Shown: positions 1 to 13,400, counted from the first letter of the stretch. The stretch is 64,000 nt of DNA from Albugo candida (GCA_040437565.1 JBDOQK010000067.1:100374-164373), one strand, 5' to 3'. Numbers and translations are program-made. The notes: generated by a model not told the origin, from the letters alone.

Positions 1-294
1 ACGTGCAAGGTTATTCTCTAAACGTCTATCAAATAGATAGATCGATTACGTACTGATTTTGTGTCTGCATGATGCAGTGTGAGCGCAACTTACTCGTTCT
101 AAGAGCGAGAAGTGTGTCATTTCGTCGTCGAAAATATTTCATTCTCAAGCGGATGTCTTGCCATTTTAATCCAATCAAACGACGCAATTCATCCGCTTTC
201 GAACTTTTGAATGCGAAAATCGCAAAAAAGCGCAATTTTTCCGATTGATAACTTACTTTCTATAACGTAAACGAATCGGAAAACAGCTCTACTA
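1..294. other. upstream region of the kinesin gene
   Basis: No gene can be supported here. An open stretch without an ATG-led start runs on the minus strand at about 29-235, but it has no recognisable family, and a donor-like GTAAGT precedes it. It may be the end of a neighbouring gene or chance. The stretch should contain the kinesin promoter. Confidence 0.4.
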
Positions 295-3200
295 ATGAAA
301 CGAAATCGTGAAAAGGACGATCATCACTCTACCAATGACGCAAACTCTTTTCTTGAACGCGATACGCTAATAAACGAAAAAGACTCGGAACCGACCTGCA
401 AAGTGAGTCGCGTCAGCATGGAGCATCGCGCAGACGCCGAACAAACGTCCCCGCCGACAACGCCGGCTGCTCATCGCTTTGGCTTTGGATTCAAAGCCTC
501 ACAATTGAAAGTATCGATGGAAAAAGCACTTTTAAAATCGCTCCCGGAGGAAAACAGTGCACAATTGACAGAGAAGACGGATCCATTGACCAGCTCCAAT
601 GCGAATGATTGTTTTGTATCGACCACCAACGCTATTGACATCCCTACAAAGCCCATTTCTGACGATACAAACTCTCTAAATGCAAAAATGCAAACGTCAG
701 GCTCCAAAAAAGTACTCGCAAACTCGACCGCAAAATCAAATTCCGGACATCGTATCACATTAAGAAGCATAGAGAAGAAGCAAAATCGAGGAGGATTGAC
801 TCAGTATACCCTGAAACGATCGTCTTTTGTACCGAGTATCAAGAAGAGCGAGAAGACCGGGCCGCAGGATGAAAATAAGGAAAATATGACACGAGCGATT
901 GTGTCGGCGCACAGCTCAGCTTTGAATTCGACGGAATCGCTTCGGACGAAATTCGAGCAAAGTCGTATCGATGAGATCGAAACGATTCTCAAGTATCGAG
1001 CAAAAGCAAGCAAATTCAATAATAAGGCGCGACAGGAAGAACAAGTGCAATACATCCGGAAGCTCAAAAACGTTCTTCGTACAGTGTGTTCTGAAATCAG
1101 ACATATCAATGGGAACGTCAGCGACGTTGAAAGTGATTTTGTGGCTGAGAAACAAAAGCTCACACAACGAGTTGCTTTGGCTGAAAATGCTGCAAGAGAA
1201 GCGTTTGGACGTGTTGCAAATTTATTGGAAGAGACAAAGAGTTTGAGTAAGGAGAAGGAAACTATGCACAGAGAGAAACAAACGCTTTCAGAAAAGCTTT
1301 ACGTCGTCGAAAAGACCGTCGAGGACTCCTCAAACGCACAAAGCGATTTGGAAAAGAGAAAAGAGCAGTTGGAAGAGCAAGTTGAGCAATCTCAAATAAG
1401 AATGGAAAAGCTTACGAAAGAAGTGGAGTCTTTACGCGCTTCCCTTTCAGATTGTGAACGTACGTACGAAGAAAAGGCAAAGGAGTTGGAACGCTCTCAC
1501 CACACGCAAAGCGAAAAGGAGGCAAAGAGGTAAATGCCAATTCGATGGGCTTATTGTATGGTGTGTGACTCTCATTTTAGGAGGAATGAGCAGACGGAAA
1601 AGCTTCAATCACAAGTGACAAAACTGCTTGAGGATTCAAGTCAACTCGCTTTAGATCGGGAGAAATTTAAACAGCAAGCGTGCGTGTTGGAAGATGAGCT
1701 GAAATCGGAGCGTGAGAAACGGAATCGAATGGAGATGGAAAAGTGCACAATGAGAACACTGCATGAAGCCCTCGAATCCCGTTTCGCCAGTACGCAGGAC
1801 GATTTGGCCGAGTTGAAGAGTAAAATGAAGGAGAAGGAGAGTGAACTCTCCCGATTGATTCAAAGCATTACTGAGATGCAGAAACTCTCATCGAATGCCA
1901 ATAGCAAACTCGATACGGAGAAGAGGCAATTACAGGACAAGATGGAGACTCTACAGAGAACAAACAAGGAGCTGGAACGTTCCGAGAGGAATCTACAAAA
2001 TGAATTGAAAGACGCTCTTCAAACGCTCGAGGTGACAATTATCAATCAAAGAGGAAAATGATCTGAGAGATTCTCTTTGCAGAAAACCACGCGGGAACGT
2101 GATACTGCTGCGAAACAATTGACTGAGAACGAGAAATCGCATCAAAGTGTGGAGATTCGTCATCAGGAGATCGCAAAGCAGGCGACAGTGAATGCGGCAA
2201 TACGTCAAACACTGGAAAGTCAGTTGAAAGAAATGCGTATCGAACACGTCGCAGTGAACGCTCAGATGGAAGCGGTGAAATTTGAAATGCGAAATGTGCA
2301 GCAGAATTGTGACGAGCTTAAGATTTCTTATGAGGAAAAAGTAGCCGATCTCGAGGCTTTAGCAAAGGCAGCAAAAGCGTGTGCGAGCGAACAAGTGGAA
2401 AAGCTCAGAGAAAGTAATGTCAGCTTGAAAAGCGAGGTCGCTACTCTCCGTGATCGGCTCAGTAGCGTCCGTGATGAAGATCTCGAAGAGCTTTGCACTG
2501 TGAGACGCGATAATGAAATTCTCCGTCTACGACTTCGAGAAACGTCAAATCAAGGAAGTCAATCGATCGCTGAAAAGGATCAGCTGATCACCGAATTACA
2601 GGAGAAGATACGTCAAGGCGAGAAAGCTCGACGTCTTATGCACAACACGATCCAGGAACTACGTGGAAATGTTCGCGTATTCGTTCGTGCTCGACCATTC
2701 TTACCGTACGAAATGGTCGAAAAAAAGCAGCCCGAGTCGATTATCTCCTGCGAATGCGACGGCCAATCACTGAAAATCACACGGCCGATGAAAGGACAAG
2801 AGTCTGTAGTGTCGAGCTTCACATTTGACAAAGTGTTTCCACCTTGCGCTGGACAGGACGTTGTGTTCACAGAAGTCTCGGAATTTGTCCAATCTTCCCT
2901 GGACGGATATCACGTCTGCTTGTTCTCTTACGGTCAAACTGGTTCCGGGAAGACGCATACGGTGCGTGCTGTTGCGTGTATTACATTGAGAAACAATGTG
3001 TGATTTGTGCGCAAACGACAGATGCAAGGAAGCGGAACCGGTCAAATGCGTGGAATCATCCCACGAGCCATTGAGAAAGTATTGAATGAGTGTGAGCTAC
3101 AACGAGAGGAAGGATGGGTGTACACGACCCGTGTCTCGTTCATGGAGATCTACAATGAGACCATCAAAGACCTTCTGGAGCCAACTTTGAATGGGAATCG

Positions 3201-3825
3201 AAAATTATGTATCAAGAAAGACACTCGTGGGAATTTCTACGTCTCTGACCTCACTATCGTCGATGTATGTGCAATGGATCAAGTAGAAGCGCTTATGGAA
3301 CGAGCGAGTCGAGCACGAAGTGTTGCCAGCACGGATATGAATGCTCAATCGTCTCGATCACACAGTCTTTTCACATTGTATCTTCAAGGTGTCCGCGACT
3401 CGGACGGAATCGTACTCGATGGACGATTGAATCTGGTCGATTTGGCGGGAAGTGAGCGAGCATCTCGATCGAATGTGACTGGCGATCGACTTAAGGAGAC
3501 TCAGGCGATCAATAAGAGTCTGAGCTGCTTGGCAGACGTCTTCACTGCGATCGGCAATAAGGCTTCCCACGTACGTTGTGCTGTATGCTTTATGCGTTGT
3601 GTCTCATAGGACGTGTTACAGATTCCATTCCGCAACTCGAAGCTGACGTATCTGCTGCAGAATTGCCTGTCGGGCGATGGGAAGACTTTGATGATGGTGA
3701 ATCTCTCTCCGACATTCGAATCGGCCAACGAGACTCTCTGTTCATTGCGATTTGCAAAACAGGTGAATCAGTGTGAGCTCGGAAAGGCCAAACGACAAAT
3801 CAAATCGAAAAACGACGTAAAGTAA
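295..3825 (+). CDS. kinesin-14 family C-terminal motor protein
   Basis: A minus-end-directed type of microtubule motor, expected to act on spindle microtubules. Splicing four short GT-AG introns (1530-1580, 2032-2082, 2962-3021, 3571-3621; 51, 51, 60 and 51 bp) gives one frame of 1105 residues. The first third is polar and low in complexity, with a TP/SP-rich patch near residue 45. A long coiled coil follows to about residue 770. The motor is at the C terminus and is preceded by the kinesin-14 neck [14 protein letters not shown], which places it in this family. The nucleotide-binding signatures are all present: P-loop GQTGSGKT (split by the third intron just after it), switch [10 protein letters not shown] and switch [11 protein letters not shown], then [13 protein letters not shown]. 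The tail after the motor is short and basic. The frame holds across all four junctions. The subclass (HSET/Ncd-like) is inferred from domain order. Confidence 0.93.
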
Positions 3826-3924
3826 CAAATTCAGTGCATTAGTCGTTCACGCGCACGCGCGAGTGTTTATAGCGTATCCGTAAAGTAAATATATCGCCAT
3901 TTCGCACTTGAAATTCACTGTCTA

Positions 3925-5441
3925 ATGGAGCGAAACGATTGCAATTCGACAGAGACTCTTGTTGCTCGATACGCTGCGAGTCGGATCGCAGCGATTATTG
4001 GGCTTCATGCGTATGCGGATATCGTTCAAGACTTTTGTGAGGTTTGTGAGCGGTGTGGCGGCAGATGACGATTCTCGAGGTAGTATTTGTATCAGGATCG
4101 AGTCGAATTGATGGAACNNNNNNNNNNNNNNNNNNNNNNNNNNNNNNNNNNNNNNNNNNNNNNNNNNNNNNNNNNNNNNNNNNNNNNNNNNNNNNNNNNN
4201 NNNNNNNNNNNNNNNNNTCGCAGCGATTATTGGGCTTCATGCGTATGCGGATATCGTTCAAGACTTTTGTGAGGTTTGTGAGCGGTGTGGCGGCAGATGA
4301 CGATTCTCGAGGTAGTATTTGTATCAGGATCGAGTCGAATTGATGGAACGCGATGCGTCTGAGCTCAAGCTGGAGATTTTATCGAGAGATGAAGAACTCG
4401 AGCAGATCGTTAGGCTTACGGGGAAGAAAGGAAAACGGACGCTGGAAGAGATTTTGTCGTGGACGCGAGAACCGCTACAAGGAGAGAATGCAGTGACGCT
4501 GGGGAATGCGAGGACGCTATTAGAAGACTCACGGAATGCATTGACATGCGCGCGAAAGCGGAATAAAATCAGCACGGAGCAATGTGCGCAGGCGGAAAGT
4601 ATAATGCGATCGCGAATTCGACAAAGTGTCGGCGTGAGGAACGAGCAATTGGCGATAAAAGTACGTTTGCTATCTCCCTTTTGCGTTGGCGCTGAACGCT
4701 GAGACTTCGTGCTTTTGTACTTTGTGGCGTGGAAGGCGTATGAGACGAACACAGGGTGCGACTTTTATTGACATTGGATGGAGCTCACAATTGCTGTACA
4801 GGAATCAAGTGCGAGAAATGAATGACGTGTACCACTATCTGATCTTCCCACATGTGGCCAACGCGATGAACACATTTAGGGTCGAAAAACAGCTGAGAAG
4901 ACTTTGCATCCCAAAGACGTTGACCTCGGGAAATGACCGAGAAAGAGAGCAAATGGAGCGTAGTGGGTACTTTTCGATTTGCGGAATGGTCGATGGGGTC
5001 TGTGATGCGTTGAAAATTGTGAATGCGACGTCGGAGGATGAGGAATGGGAGCTTGTTCGGATTCTCGTGGAGGTGAAGAATCGTGTCCACGCGTTCGCTG
5101 ATCCGCCTCCACTTCACGATTGTATCCAAATGGCGATATATTTCAAGATGCTCGACGTTCAGGAAGGCGATTTGGTCCAATTTATGAATGAGGATGAGAT
5201 GGTTATCCACACCACACGCGTATCGTGGGATTTGTATCCTCTGAATTGCCGGATGTACGGCGATGAAAGTAGTGGGAATCAAGCTTGGAATATCTGGAAT
5301 TCCATCATAATGCCGCGATTGTATCGATACACTGAAATGATTGAGAAATTCAGAAGAAATGACGACCTTCGTCTGAGCTTTCTCAGCGCTGAGAAACGAA
5401 CACAAGTGTCTCTGATTCGAACGGAATGTGATTTCTTATGA
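3925..5441 (+). CDS. PD-(D/E)XK nuclease-like protein
   Basis: The ATG lies 99 bp after the kinesin stop. Introns are inferred at 4042-4095 (or a shorter 4042-4083) and 4661-4703. Reading exon 1 once and exon 2 from the intact copy at 4328-4660 gives about 395 residues. The first half is helical and charged, without a known domain. The second half carries the motif order of PD-(D/E)XK nucleases: GMVDG (acidic residue), then ILVEVKNR (the ExK pair), then a helix with QMAIYFKML. This is the layout of RecB/YqaJ/Exo5-like folds. The acceptor of the 43-bp second intron is the least certain junction. An unmerged contig overlap interrupts intron 1. The stop codon abuts that of the next, convergent gene. 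The nuclease fold is inferred from motifs and the substrate is unknown. Confidence 0.65.
3986..4349. repeat. 100-N gap with 132-bp repeated flank
   Basis: N run 4118-4217. The 132 bp before it (3986-4117) recur identically after it (4218-4349). This is an unmerged contig overlap inside the nuclease-like gene, not a real duplication. Confidence 0.9.
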
Positions 5442-7592
5442 GACATTTGGAGTGCAATGAGGTCGGAATAGCGCTCGTTTGGGTTTCGTCGGAGGCTGCC
5501 GTTGATTTGAGCTTTTGAGAAACGTACAGGATCGAAGTTTACTGCTGGCTGTGGCTGAGGTGTACGATTTCCCAACATGTTGACTGCTTTTGTTTCGCAT
5601 TTGCGTTTTCAAAGTGGTTTTGGCGTCCTCGCTATTTTTCAACGCTTCGGGTCGAATTGTTTCCAACCTTTCGGTCAGCGCCAAAATAGCTTCGATCGAC
5701 GGAATAGAATCGCTTGAAAGCTCTGGTGAGCTGTCTATTCGAATTCGATCCTTCCACGACGGAAAAGTGACATTGGCTGCATTCTGTGCCTTGTTTGATT
5801 CTGTTTCCAAAGGCGCGGAGGTAGCAGCGATGTGTGTCGATGAGAGCAGACTTTTACTCAACATCGATGAATTCTCGCTCTTGGAGCTCGTATCCGTCTC
5901 ATTCTGACTGCAGGTACATCTGCCTCCGTCATTGTCGAATTTGGCGTACAAAAGTCTCTCCAAAACGCTTATCTGTCGTCTGAGTTGCGTGATGCATTTC
6001 GTCTTACTGCAAGGCGTATCATCGGTTGGTAATTTGTTTGTTTGGCAAACGCTCACTGCTGTCTCAATAGCATTTGTGACTGTGGAGGCTTCCTGACACA
6101 AAACTCGAGTCTGTGTGTGCTGATGCTTTGTAGTCGTCGTCGATTTGCGATGGGCAGAATCTGAGTCTCGTGCTTGGTGGTGGAGTCGATTGAGCTCCTG
6201 GACGCTCTTTTCATGGGATTCTTTGATTTTCAGAGTCCAAATCGTTTCAAAATGCTTTCCAACTCGCTGAATGATTTCCTCAGTGGACCCGACAATGTCG
6301 TTTTCTGTGATTTGATCGCGAAGCAATTGTATCTGCAAAAGGCGTCAGAATACGATCGGAAGGTAGACGGTCTACATACTTGTTTGTGAATGCTTTCAAA
6401 GTGCACAGAGAGATCGCTTTGCGTCTCCAATTCGCGTTGTATCGGCTTTGTATCGAGCTCGTGAGCCAATTCGGTCAATCGACGATCCTTTTCTTGGACA
6501 AAGTTGTTCAGCCTTTGGATAGACAGCTCGTATTCTTTGTTTTGATGATACGAAGCTTGGGCTTTTTCCAGAGCTGACGTCAAGTTGGCTTCCAGTTGAC
6601 AGATCTGTCGTTCATGCTGCAGGGAATCCGAAACCGAGTCAGGATGAGTTGGTGAGCCTGTGAGTCGCTGTACCTGTACAAAGTCTTCCCGTACGCGATC
6701 CTTTTCAGCAAGAAGCTTTATTTGTGACTGCTCTTCCGCCTACAAGTAAGAGTGTGGGAATGTGATCTCCACAAAGCGAAGAGATTGTTACGATTCTCAG
6801 CTGATGCTTTAGCGCTTCCACTCGCTTTTTGTACTTTTGTTTGCATTCCTCAATCTCCGCTTGTGTTTGCTTCGCTTTCTTCCTTTGTATCGAGCAAACT
6901 GCGTGCTCGAATTGAGCATATTGCTGCTTGTACGCGCTTTCCATCGTATGGAGAACTCTGACAAAGCTCTTCTCACAATTCTCCACAGCGTCTGCCATTT
7001 CTGCGGAAAGAGGTTCTGTATTCATCGAAGAGACTCGACAGAGTGAGACGCAATCTGAAAACGCTTCCATCGATGCATTTTCCGACAGCAAAATGCTCGC
7101 GTCTAAGGACTTTGGGACGTTCCTCTTGCGAAGAAGCCTCTCCAGCAGCTTCTCACACGCTTGGATCATTCGAATTGCAAAGGAATTTGCCCATTCCACG
7201 CACGATCGATCGATCGTACTCGATGTCGTCTGTACCTCTGCATGTTGAACAGCTTTCTCGTCTACTTGCTGGACTTTGGCTTGGATAAGGTGCAGTTTCT
7301 CATGAACGTGGTGTATCTGATGGCTAATGTCGCGCTGCTGCGACACAAATTGCGATAGAAACGCATCCATTCCATCGATTTTCACATCGTCTCTAAAAGG
7401 CTTATTCCGCTTTTCTTGGTACTCCTGATGCATTTCATGGAGTGATTTCTCCCCATTTGCTTTCGATCGGTCTGCTCCATAAACACTGCTGTTGGTATCA
7501 CTCGAATGTGAATCCCACGACCTCTGAGCCCATCGACCTGTTAATTGAGCAATACGCTCTCCATCCTCAAATCTTCCATTAACAGCGTCCAT
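5436..7592 (-). CDS. coiled-coil protein of unknown function
   Basis: Two phase-0 introns (6740-6791, 52 bp; 6333-6379, 47 bp) join three exons into 685 residues. The protein is predicted to be largely alpha-helical, with heptad-like stretches over about residues 65-110, 215-370 and 400-440. A serine/threonine-rich, low-complexity C-terminal third ends in a basic proline-containing tail. I recognise no catalytic domain, so a structural or scaffold role is only a guess. The gene is convergent with the nuclease-like gene: its TAA is the complement of 5436-5438 and the neighbour's TGA is 5439-5441, so the two CDSs overlap by 6 nt. It is divergent from the CLC gene, with 358 bp between the start codons. 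Confidence 0.75.
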
Positions 7593-7950
7593 ATCAATTT
7601 CTCAAGCGACCACTCGTATAAACATAAGCTTCCATCCAAATTCAGACACAACAAGCCGTCAAAAATGCTCTCATTACGTCAGATAGCAAATGTATCGAAT
7701 TTTCAACAGCTTAAAGGCTCAATAGAACGAAAGGCAATAAACGCACATTTTATTTCGAATTCGCCTTTACACACAAAATTGCACGACTTTAACAAAAGTA
7801 AGACATCAGCAAATGATTTGATTCATCCTTTTGACTTAAACTGCGATCCGATTGGTAGTGTTATTTTCATCTGATCCAAAGTCAAACTCAACCGAAACGA
7901 TTTGCATGAGAAAAATCCACAATTAGGCGCATTTTTCCAAAGCGTTTAGC
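7593..7950. promoter_or_regulatory. shared divergent intergenic region
   Basis: A 358-bp spacer between the start codons of the coiled-coil gene (minus) and the CLC gene (plus). It must hold both promoters. I see no conserved box or terminator that I would name. Confidence 0.4.
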
Positions 7951-10381
7951 ATGAAGCAATCAGTCGCGGAAGATGTACCGAGTCATCTTCGACGAACAGG
8001 ACGGATCGAAAGTCTTGCTGAATTTCAACAACGTGTACGCATCCAATCATCCGTCTCCATAGAGGATCCACAGGTCGAAAACTTGACCGATAGCGTCCAA
8101 ATCGCTCGCGATACAATTGCGGATCCCAATGTATACCTTCGAAGACAATCCACAGTGTCGTCCTTTGGTCCCGTGACTCCACATCCAATACATAAAAGCA
8201 ATCTTCGGTATCGTCAATACAAAATCCTTTTTTTCCTCTTCATTTTGGGAATCATCGGAGTGCCAGTGATTTATTCCATGAAGCGGTAGGAAGACTTGAT
8301 GACTGCGCTTGACCATATCAACATTTTCTCCACAGATTGGACGCTATCATCCTCTCACGTCGGATGAGATATATCGATCAATTGCGAGATGGAGGTTCCG
8401 AGTACTTTGCGTGGATTGTTCATGCGCTTTTCTTTACAATTGTGGGGCTTTTATTGACGCAAATCTCTTCGGCAGCAGCAGGTTTCTGACTCCTATTTGT
8501 ATTCTCCAGACTGACACTTTTCTTCGACGCAAAGGCTCTGGAGTTTCGCAGATGAAGACCATCCTCACCGGTATCGATCCTTCCTTTTATCTTCCCGGAT
8601 ACTTTGATGCATCGACTTTGATCGCTAAAATGGGCGGACTCGTTTGTGCGGTGGGCGCGGGACTTGTGGTCGGAACGGAAGGCGCAAATGTTCACATCAT
8701 GTCGATCATCACACATCATCTCCTTCGACTTGGAATATTTGAGAATTTGGGCGAGCGATTGAATATGCGTCTTCAATTCTTAGCGGCTGCGTGTGCGGTT
8801 GGCGTCGCTGCGACTTTTTCGTCACCAATTGGCGGTGTTTTGTTCTCTATGGAAGTGACGTCCACATATTATTTGATATCCAATTACTTGAAAGCGTTCA
8901 TCAGTTCGGTTTCCGGGGCGTTGGTGCTCAAAGTGCTTCTGACATTGACCTTTGCTGACGCCAAAGAAGCGAATTCTTCCATTTTGATGACGTCGTTCCC
9001 ACCACAGCCGTACACTATCCAAGAGATTCCGTTGTACATGTTACTCGGTCTTTGTGTCGGAGTCATTGCGACCGGAATGTTGTGGCTCGTTCGTGTGATT
9101 GCCATCAAAAGGACCGAATTCCGTCAAATGAAATCCGTAAAGATGCAATTCTTCATCAGATGGGTCGATCCCATGCTCGTAGCTGTTTTGTGTGCGTCAG
9201 CGACTTACTTGCCAGGAAAATTCACTCAAATCGGTCGAATGTCTGAGATTGTGATTCTCTTTACGCCCACAGAGCTTCCGGAAAGTTGGCAACTCATTTC
9301 CAAATATTACGCGTGCACAATCGTATGCGCCATCTATGTGATTCTTCTTCCATTGTGCATCACACTAAAGCTTCCGACGGGTATTTGGCTGCCAACTTTC
9401 ATCGCTGGTGCGGCGTTCGGAAGGTGTTTTGGAGAGTTTGTCAAATCCGTGTTCCCCACACGAGGCGTAATACCAGGAACGTACGCGTTGGCGGGTGCTG
9501 CGGCATTTGGAGGTGCTTCAACAAAGACGATTTCGGTCGCTGTGATTACTTTGGAAATCACTGGCGCCATGCAATTGATGCTGCCAATATTTTGTTCTGT
9601 TCTCGTTTCCATCGGAGTCGTACGTGTGCTTGGAGAGCTTTCGGTGTACGATACTCTTCTCTTCATCAGCAAATTGCCATATTTACCAACATTGAGAATC
9701 GATTCCAGCAAAGCGGTTGGTGATGTCATGGAACCTCTGGCGGTCTACGTGACCCGAATCACAACCATTTCCAAGCTCTTGCTCGTGGTTCAACGGATGC
9801 CGGGACAAGATGTTCCAGTTTTGCGTGATGAAGAGACACGAATGCTGCTTGGAGTTGTGAGTACCAGTCAACTCCGCTTGTTTATCCACAAGTATTATAG
9901 CGAGCATGAATTGCCCGATGTGGAAGTGGATCTCGGCGAAGCTCCAACGCTGATCGCAGGTCATCCATCCGGAAGCTTTGGGTTCAATTTTACTCGAAAT
10001 TTCGCGGGAGGTTTGAATGGCACGTTATCGTACGATCAGCTTCACAACGCTCTCACTACAAAGACAGCACCAGCAGGCGATTTGTATCGACTTCCATTCA
10101 TTCTGGACGATCATCGTATGCTAAATCTCCTGACACGCGACTGGACTACGAATAAGAAGCAGCTTTTGGAACGGAAGGTGAAATTAAATCATCATAACGG
10201 ATGCTTCATCAAGCCATTGGCAGTAACGATATCGAGCACAACGCCTTTGGACGATCTGCATATGATCTTCACCATGTTCCGTTGCGATCATTGTTTTGTG
10301 TGTGATCAAGGCGCTCTCGTCGGTGTCGTGACGACAAAAGCTTTGCTGCAAGCTGGAAACGGAACCAAACATATGGAGTGA
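7951..10381 (+). CDS. CLC-family chloride channel with two CBS domains
   Basis: Introns at 8286-8335 (50 bp) and 8482-8534 (53 bp) give 775 residues. A cytosolic N tail leads into the membrane domain (about residues 90-545), followed by two CBS domains (about 565-625 and 700-765). Signature loops are recognisable but altered. Loop 1 reads GSGVSQMK instead of GSGIPE-K, and loop 2 reads GTEGANVHI instead of GKEGP-VH, with the gating glutamate kept. Loop 3 is PTGIWLPTFIAGA. At the site of the proton glutamate of exchangers the protein reads LFSMEVTSTYY. This matches the valine of the ClC-0/1/2 channels, so a Cl- channel rather than a Cl-/H+ exchanger is inferred. The CBS pair probably binds nucleotide and regulates gating. 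Membrane location is unknown. The gene converges on the myosin, with 72 bp between the stops. Confidence 0.92.
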
Positions 10382-10453
10382 GTTGTAGTAATGAACAATT
10401 TCCAATATCCTCTCGCTAGTGTGATTAAATTGCGTTGTGACGACATATTTGAT

Positions 10454-13400
10454 TCAAGCTGCTCCAGAGAAGAACGATGTGGCTTTCATCAAAGGACTGG
10501 AGACGCGCGGGCTGTGATGCTGATGTCTCTGTGGAGAAATCGCGGTCGCGGGTTTCAGCGTACTGTTCCACGATTGTGGTGTGACATGGAGAGGTTCCGT
10601 TTGCCGCATAAAGGAGCGAGTATGACTCATTCCAGTTGGCATTTGCTGCATGAGAATCATTTGGTATTCGGCATAACACTCGTCACAGACACGAACTGGC
10701 TCATTATCATATCCTGTCGCGATCAGCGTGACACGTCGACTGGAATGTTCTACAGAACATAAATGAGCGGAAAGTTGTAAGAAAAGGAGTATGTACCGTG
10801 ACAGAATGAGTTCCCACAGAGTCGACAATGATGACGCCATACAAACAGATTGAACGCTTCGTGGCATTCGTAACATTCCGAACTGCGTGCCCACTTTGAT
10901 ATTCGAAAGAGTCGCGAAGTATTCATCGTAGAAGACGNNNNNNNNNNNNNNNNNNNNNNNNNNNNNNNNNNNNNNNNNNNNNNNNNNNNNNNNNNNNNNN
11001 NNNNNNNNNNNNNNNNNNNNNNNNNNNNNNNNNNNNNTGACAGAATGAGTTCCCACAGAGTCGACAATGATGACGCCATACAAACAGATTGAACGCTTCG
11101 TGGCATTCGTAACATTCCGAACTGCGTGCCCACTTTGATATTCGAAAGAGTCGCGAAGTATTCATCGTAGAAGACGGAGAGCAACTGCTCTTCATTGTGT
11201 CAATAGCTCGATTATAGCTTGTGATTTCGCTCAAACGCATGGGAGCATTTGAATCGCAATGAGATGAACGGATCCTTGCTTCATCTAAACATCTTTGCAT
11301 TTGCGTGCTGGGTTGTGTCCCGATCGCTATTCTTCTCGGTTTTGTTTCTTCGTCAGTATCTCCGCGTTCTACTTCCAACTCGGCAGAAGGAGCCTGACCG
11401 ACTGACATGGACGTCGACACGGAAGACGTTCGAGTGGGTCGAGAGCTCGCTACCGAATCGATTGAAGGTACTCGACCTCGATACGGTCGATTGTGTAAGG
11501 ATTGCCGAATGACTTCCATTTGATAATGAATTCCCTCTAAGATCTCGGAGGTTCTCTCCGGAGGTACACGAACGTCATCAAAATGCTTGAATCTCCGTTC
11601 TGTGTCGAATAAGTTTTGATCATTTCCGCTCGCTTTTGTCTCATGTTCGTTTTTCGACACTAAATTGAATAGAAATTGTTCTAAAAAATCGCATTTGAAT
11701 GTCAGATCGTCAATTTTACGACTGAGAAGCTGAATACCATCCATATCATCCGTTGGATGAGGTCTAGTTTCGCTATGAGTGCTCTCGTTCGCTCTCACAT
11801 CGATCGCTGGACTTGATTGCTCTGCTACTTGAGTCTGACTGATCTTGTAGAAAGAATCCAATTTTCTGCTTTCGTGTGTCAAAGCTTTAGGTGCGTCTTG
11901 TTTCAAAAGATTCTTCAATGGGGAGATTTCATGCAGGAGGACTTCATTGTGTGGCTCGGAATCGACTCGACTTGTGTCATTACGCGGAGATCTATCTAAA
12001 CTAGGTGTTTTGCTCACCTGTCGCCACCACAATTGAATGAGACGAGCCGCAAAGAATTGTTGAGCGTGGAAACGTTGTGAGTGGCACTCTCTATAGAAGC
12101 GCTGGATTTTCAAAGCAGATTTCTCATAGAGGATCTGTCGTCGCTTTCTAAGAGTGTTTCGCGAGTGAAAACTTCGAAAGTGCGCCTGAATGACGATGAC
12201 ACTTTGCTGAATGACTGCCGCATGACGTTCAACTGTGTATCTCCGCCAACATCTCTGTATTTGTACAGCTGCAGCATTCCATACAGTTGCTCGATGACGC
12301 TGTACTCGTCGACGAGCGATGCAAACTCGAAAGAAATTCTGTAATGTGAGTATGCATTTGACTTGAAGACGATAAAGACGTTGTTCACGAGCTTGGCGAT
12401 AATTCTTTTGTAAGCAAAGCGCTGAGCTCTTTCGGCACTGTGACCTGATAAACGCGAATTGATCGTACGTTTTCTGGTGACAAAATATCAGCGTACGCCC
12501 CAGTTGAACTCCCGCACTGCAACAGTGAGAATTAAAAGCGGCAATGGAATCATTCACAGAATTTTTGGAGGGATCCTGCTCAAGATTTGCTTGCAAAAGT
12601 AACGCTCTACAGATATCCAAACAGCGTAATTGCATCGTATTGTTGGTACCCACTCTTCCACTCAGTCGATTAATTTTTTTGGTGGATAGAAGCACACAGT
12701 GAAACTGTCGGATGAATTCTTTGTGGCGAATACGAACGGAGAAACCTGCTCGGGCGATTCGAGCCGCTTCAACGACACCTGCACAGCGTAATTGCTCGAC
12801 CACGCGAATTCGATCCAGATAATTCGGTTCCTTGCAGTCGTTGGTCTTGATACAGCGAATGTAATGAGCTTCTGTTTTAGCAATTTCAACCAAAAGAGAG
12901 TNNNNNNNNNNNNNNNNNNNNNNNNNNNNNNNNNNNNNNNNNNNNNNNNNNNNNNNNNNNNNNNNNNNNNNNNNNNNNNNNNNNNNNNNNNNNNNNNNNN
13001 NTCTATAGAAGCGCTGGATTTTCAAAGCAGATTTCTCATAGAGGATCTGTCGTCGCTTTCTAAGAGTATTTCGCGAGTGAAAACTTCGAAAGTGCGCCTG
13101 AATGACGATGACACTTTGCTGAATGACTGTCGCATGACGTTCAACTGCGTATCTCCGCCAACATCTCTGTATTCGTGCAGCTGCAGCATTCCATACAGTT
13201 GCTCGATGACGCTGTACTCGTCGACGAGCGATGCAAACTCGAAAGAAATTCTGTAATGTGAGTATGCATTTGACTTGAAGACGATAAAGACGTTGTTCGC
13301 GAGCTTGGCGAAAATTCTTTTGTAAGCAAAGCGCTGAGCTCTCTCGGCACTGTAACCTGATAAACGCGAATTGATCGTACGTTTTCTGGTGACAAAATAT

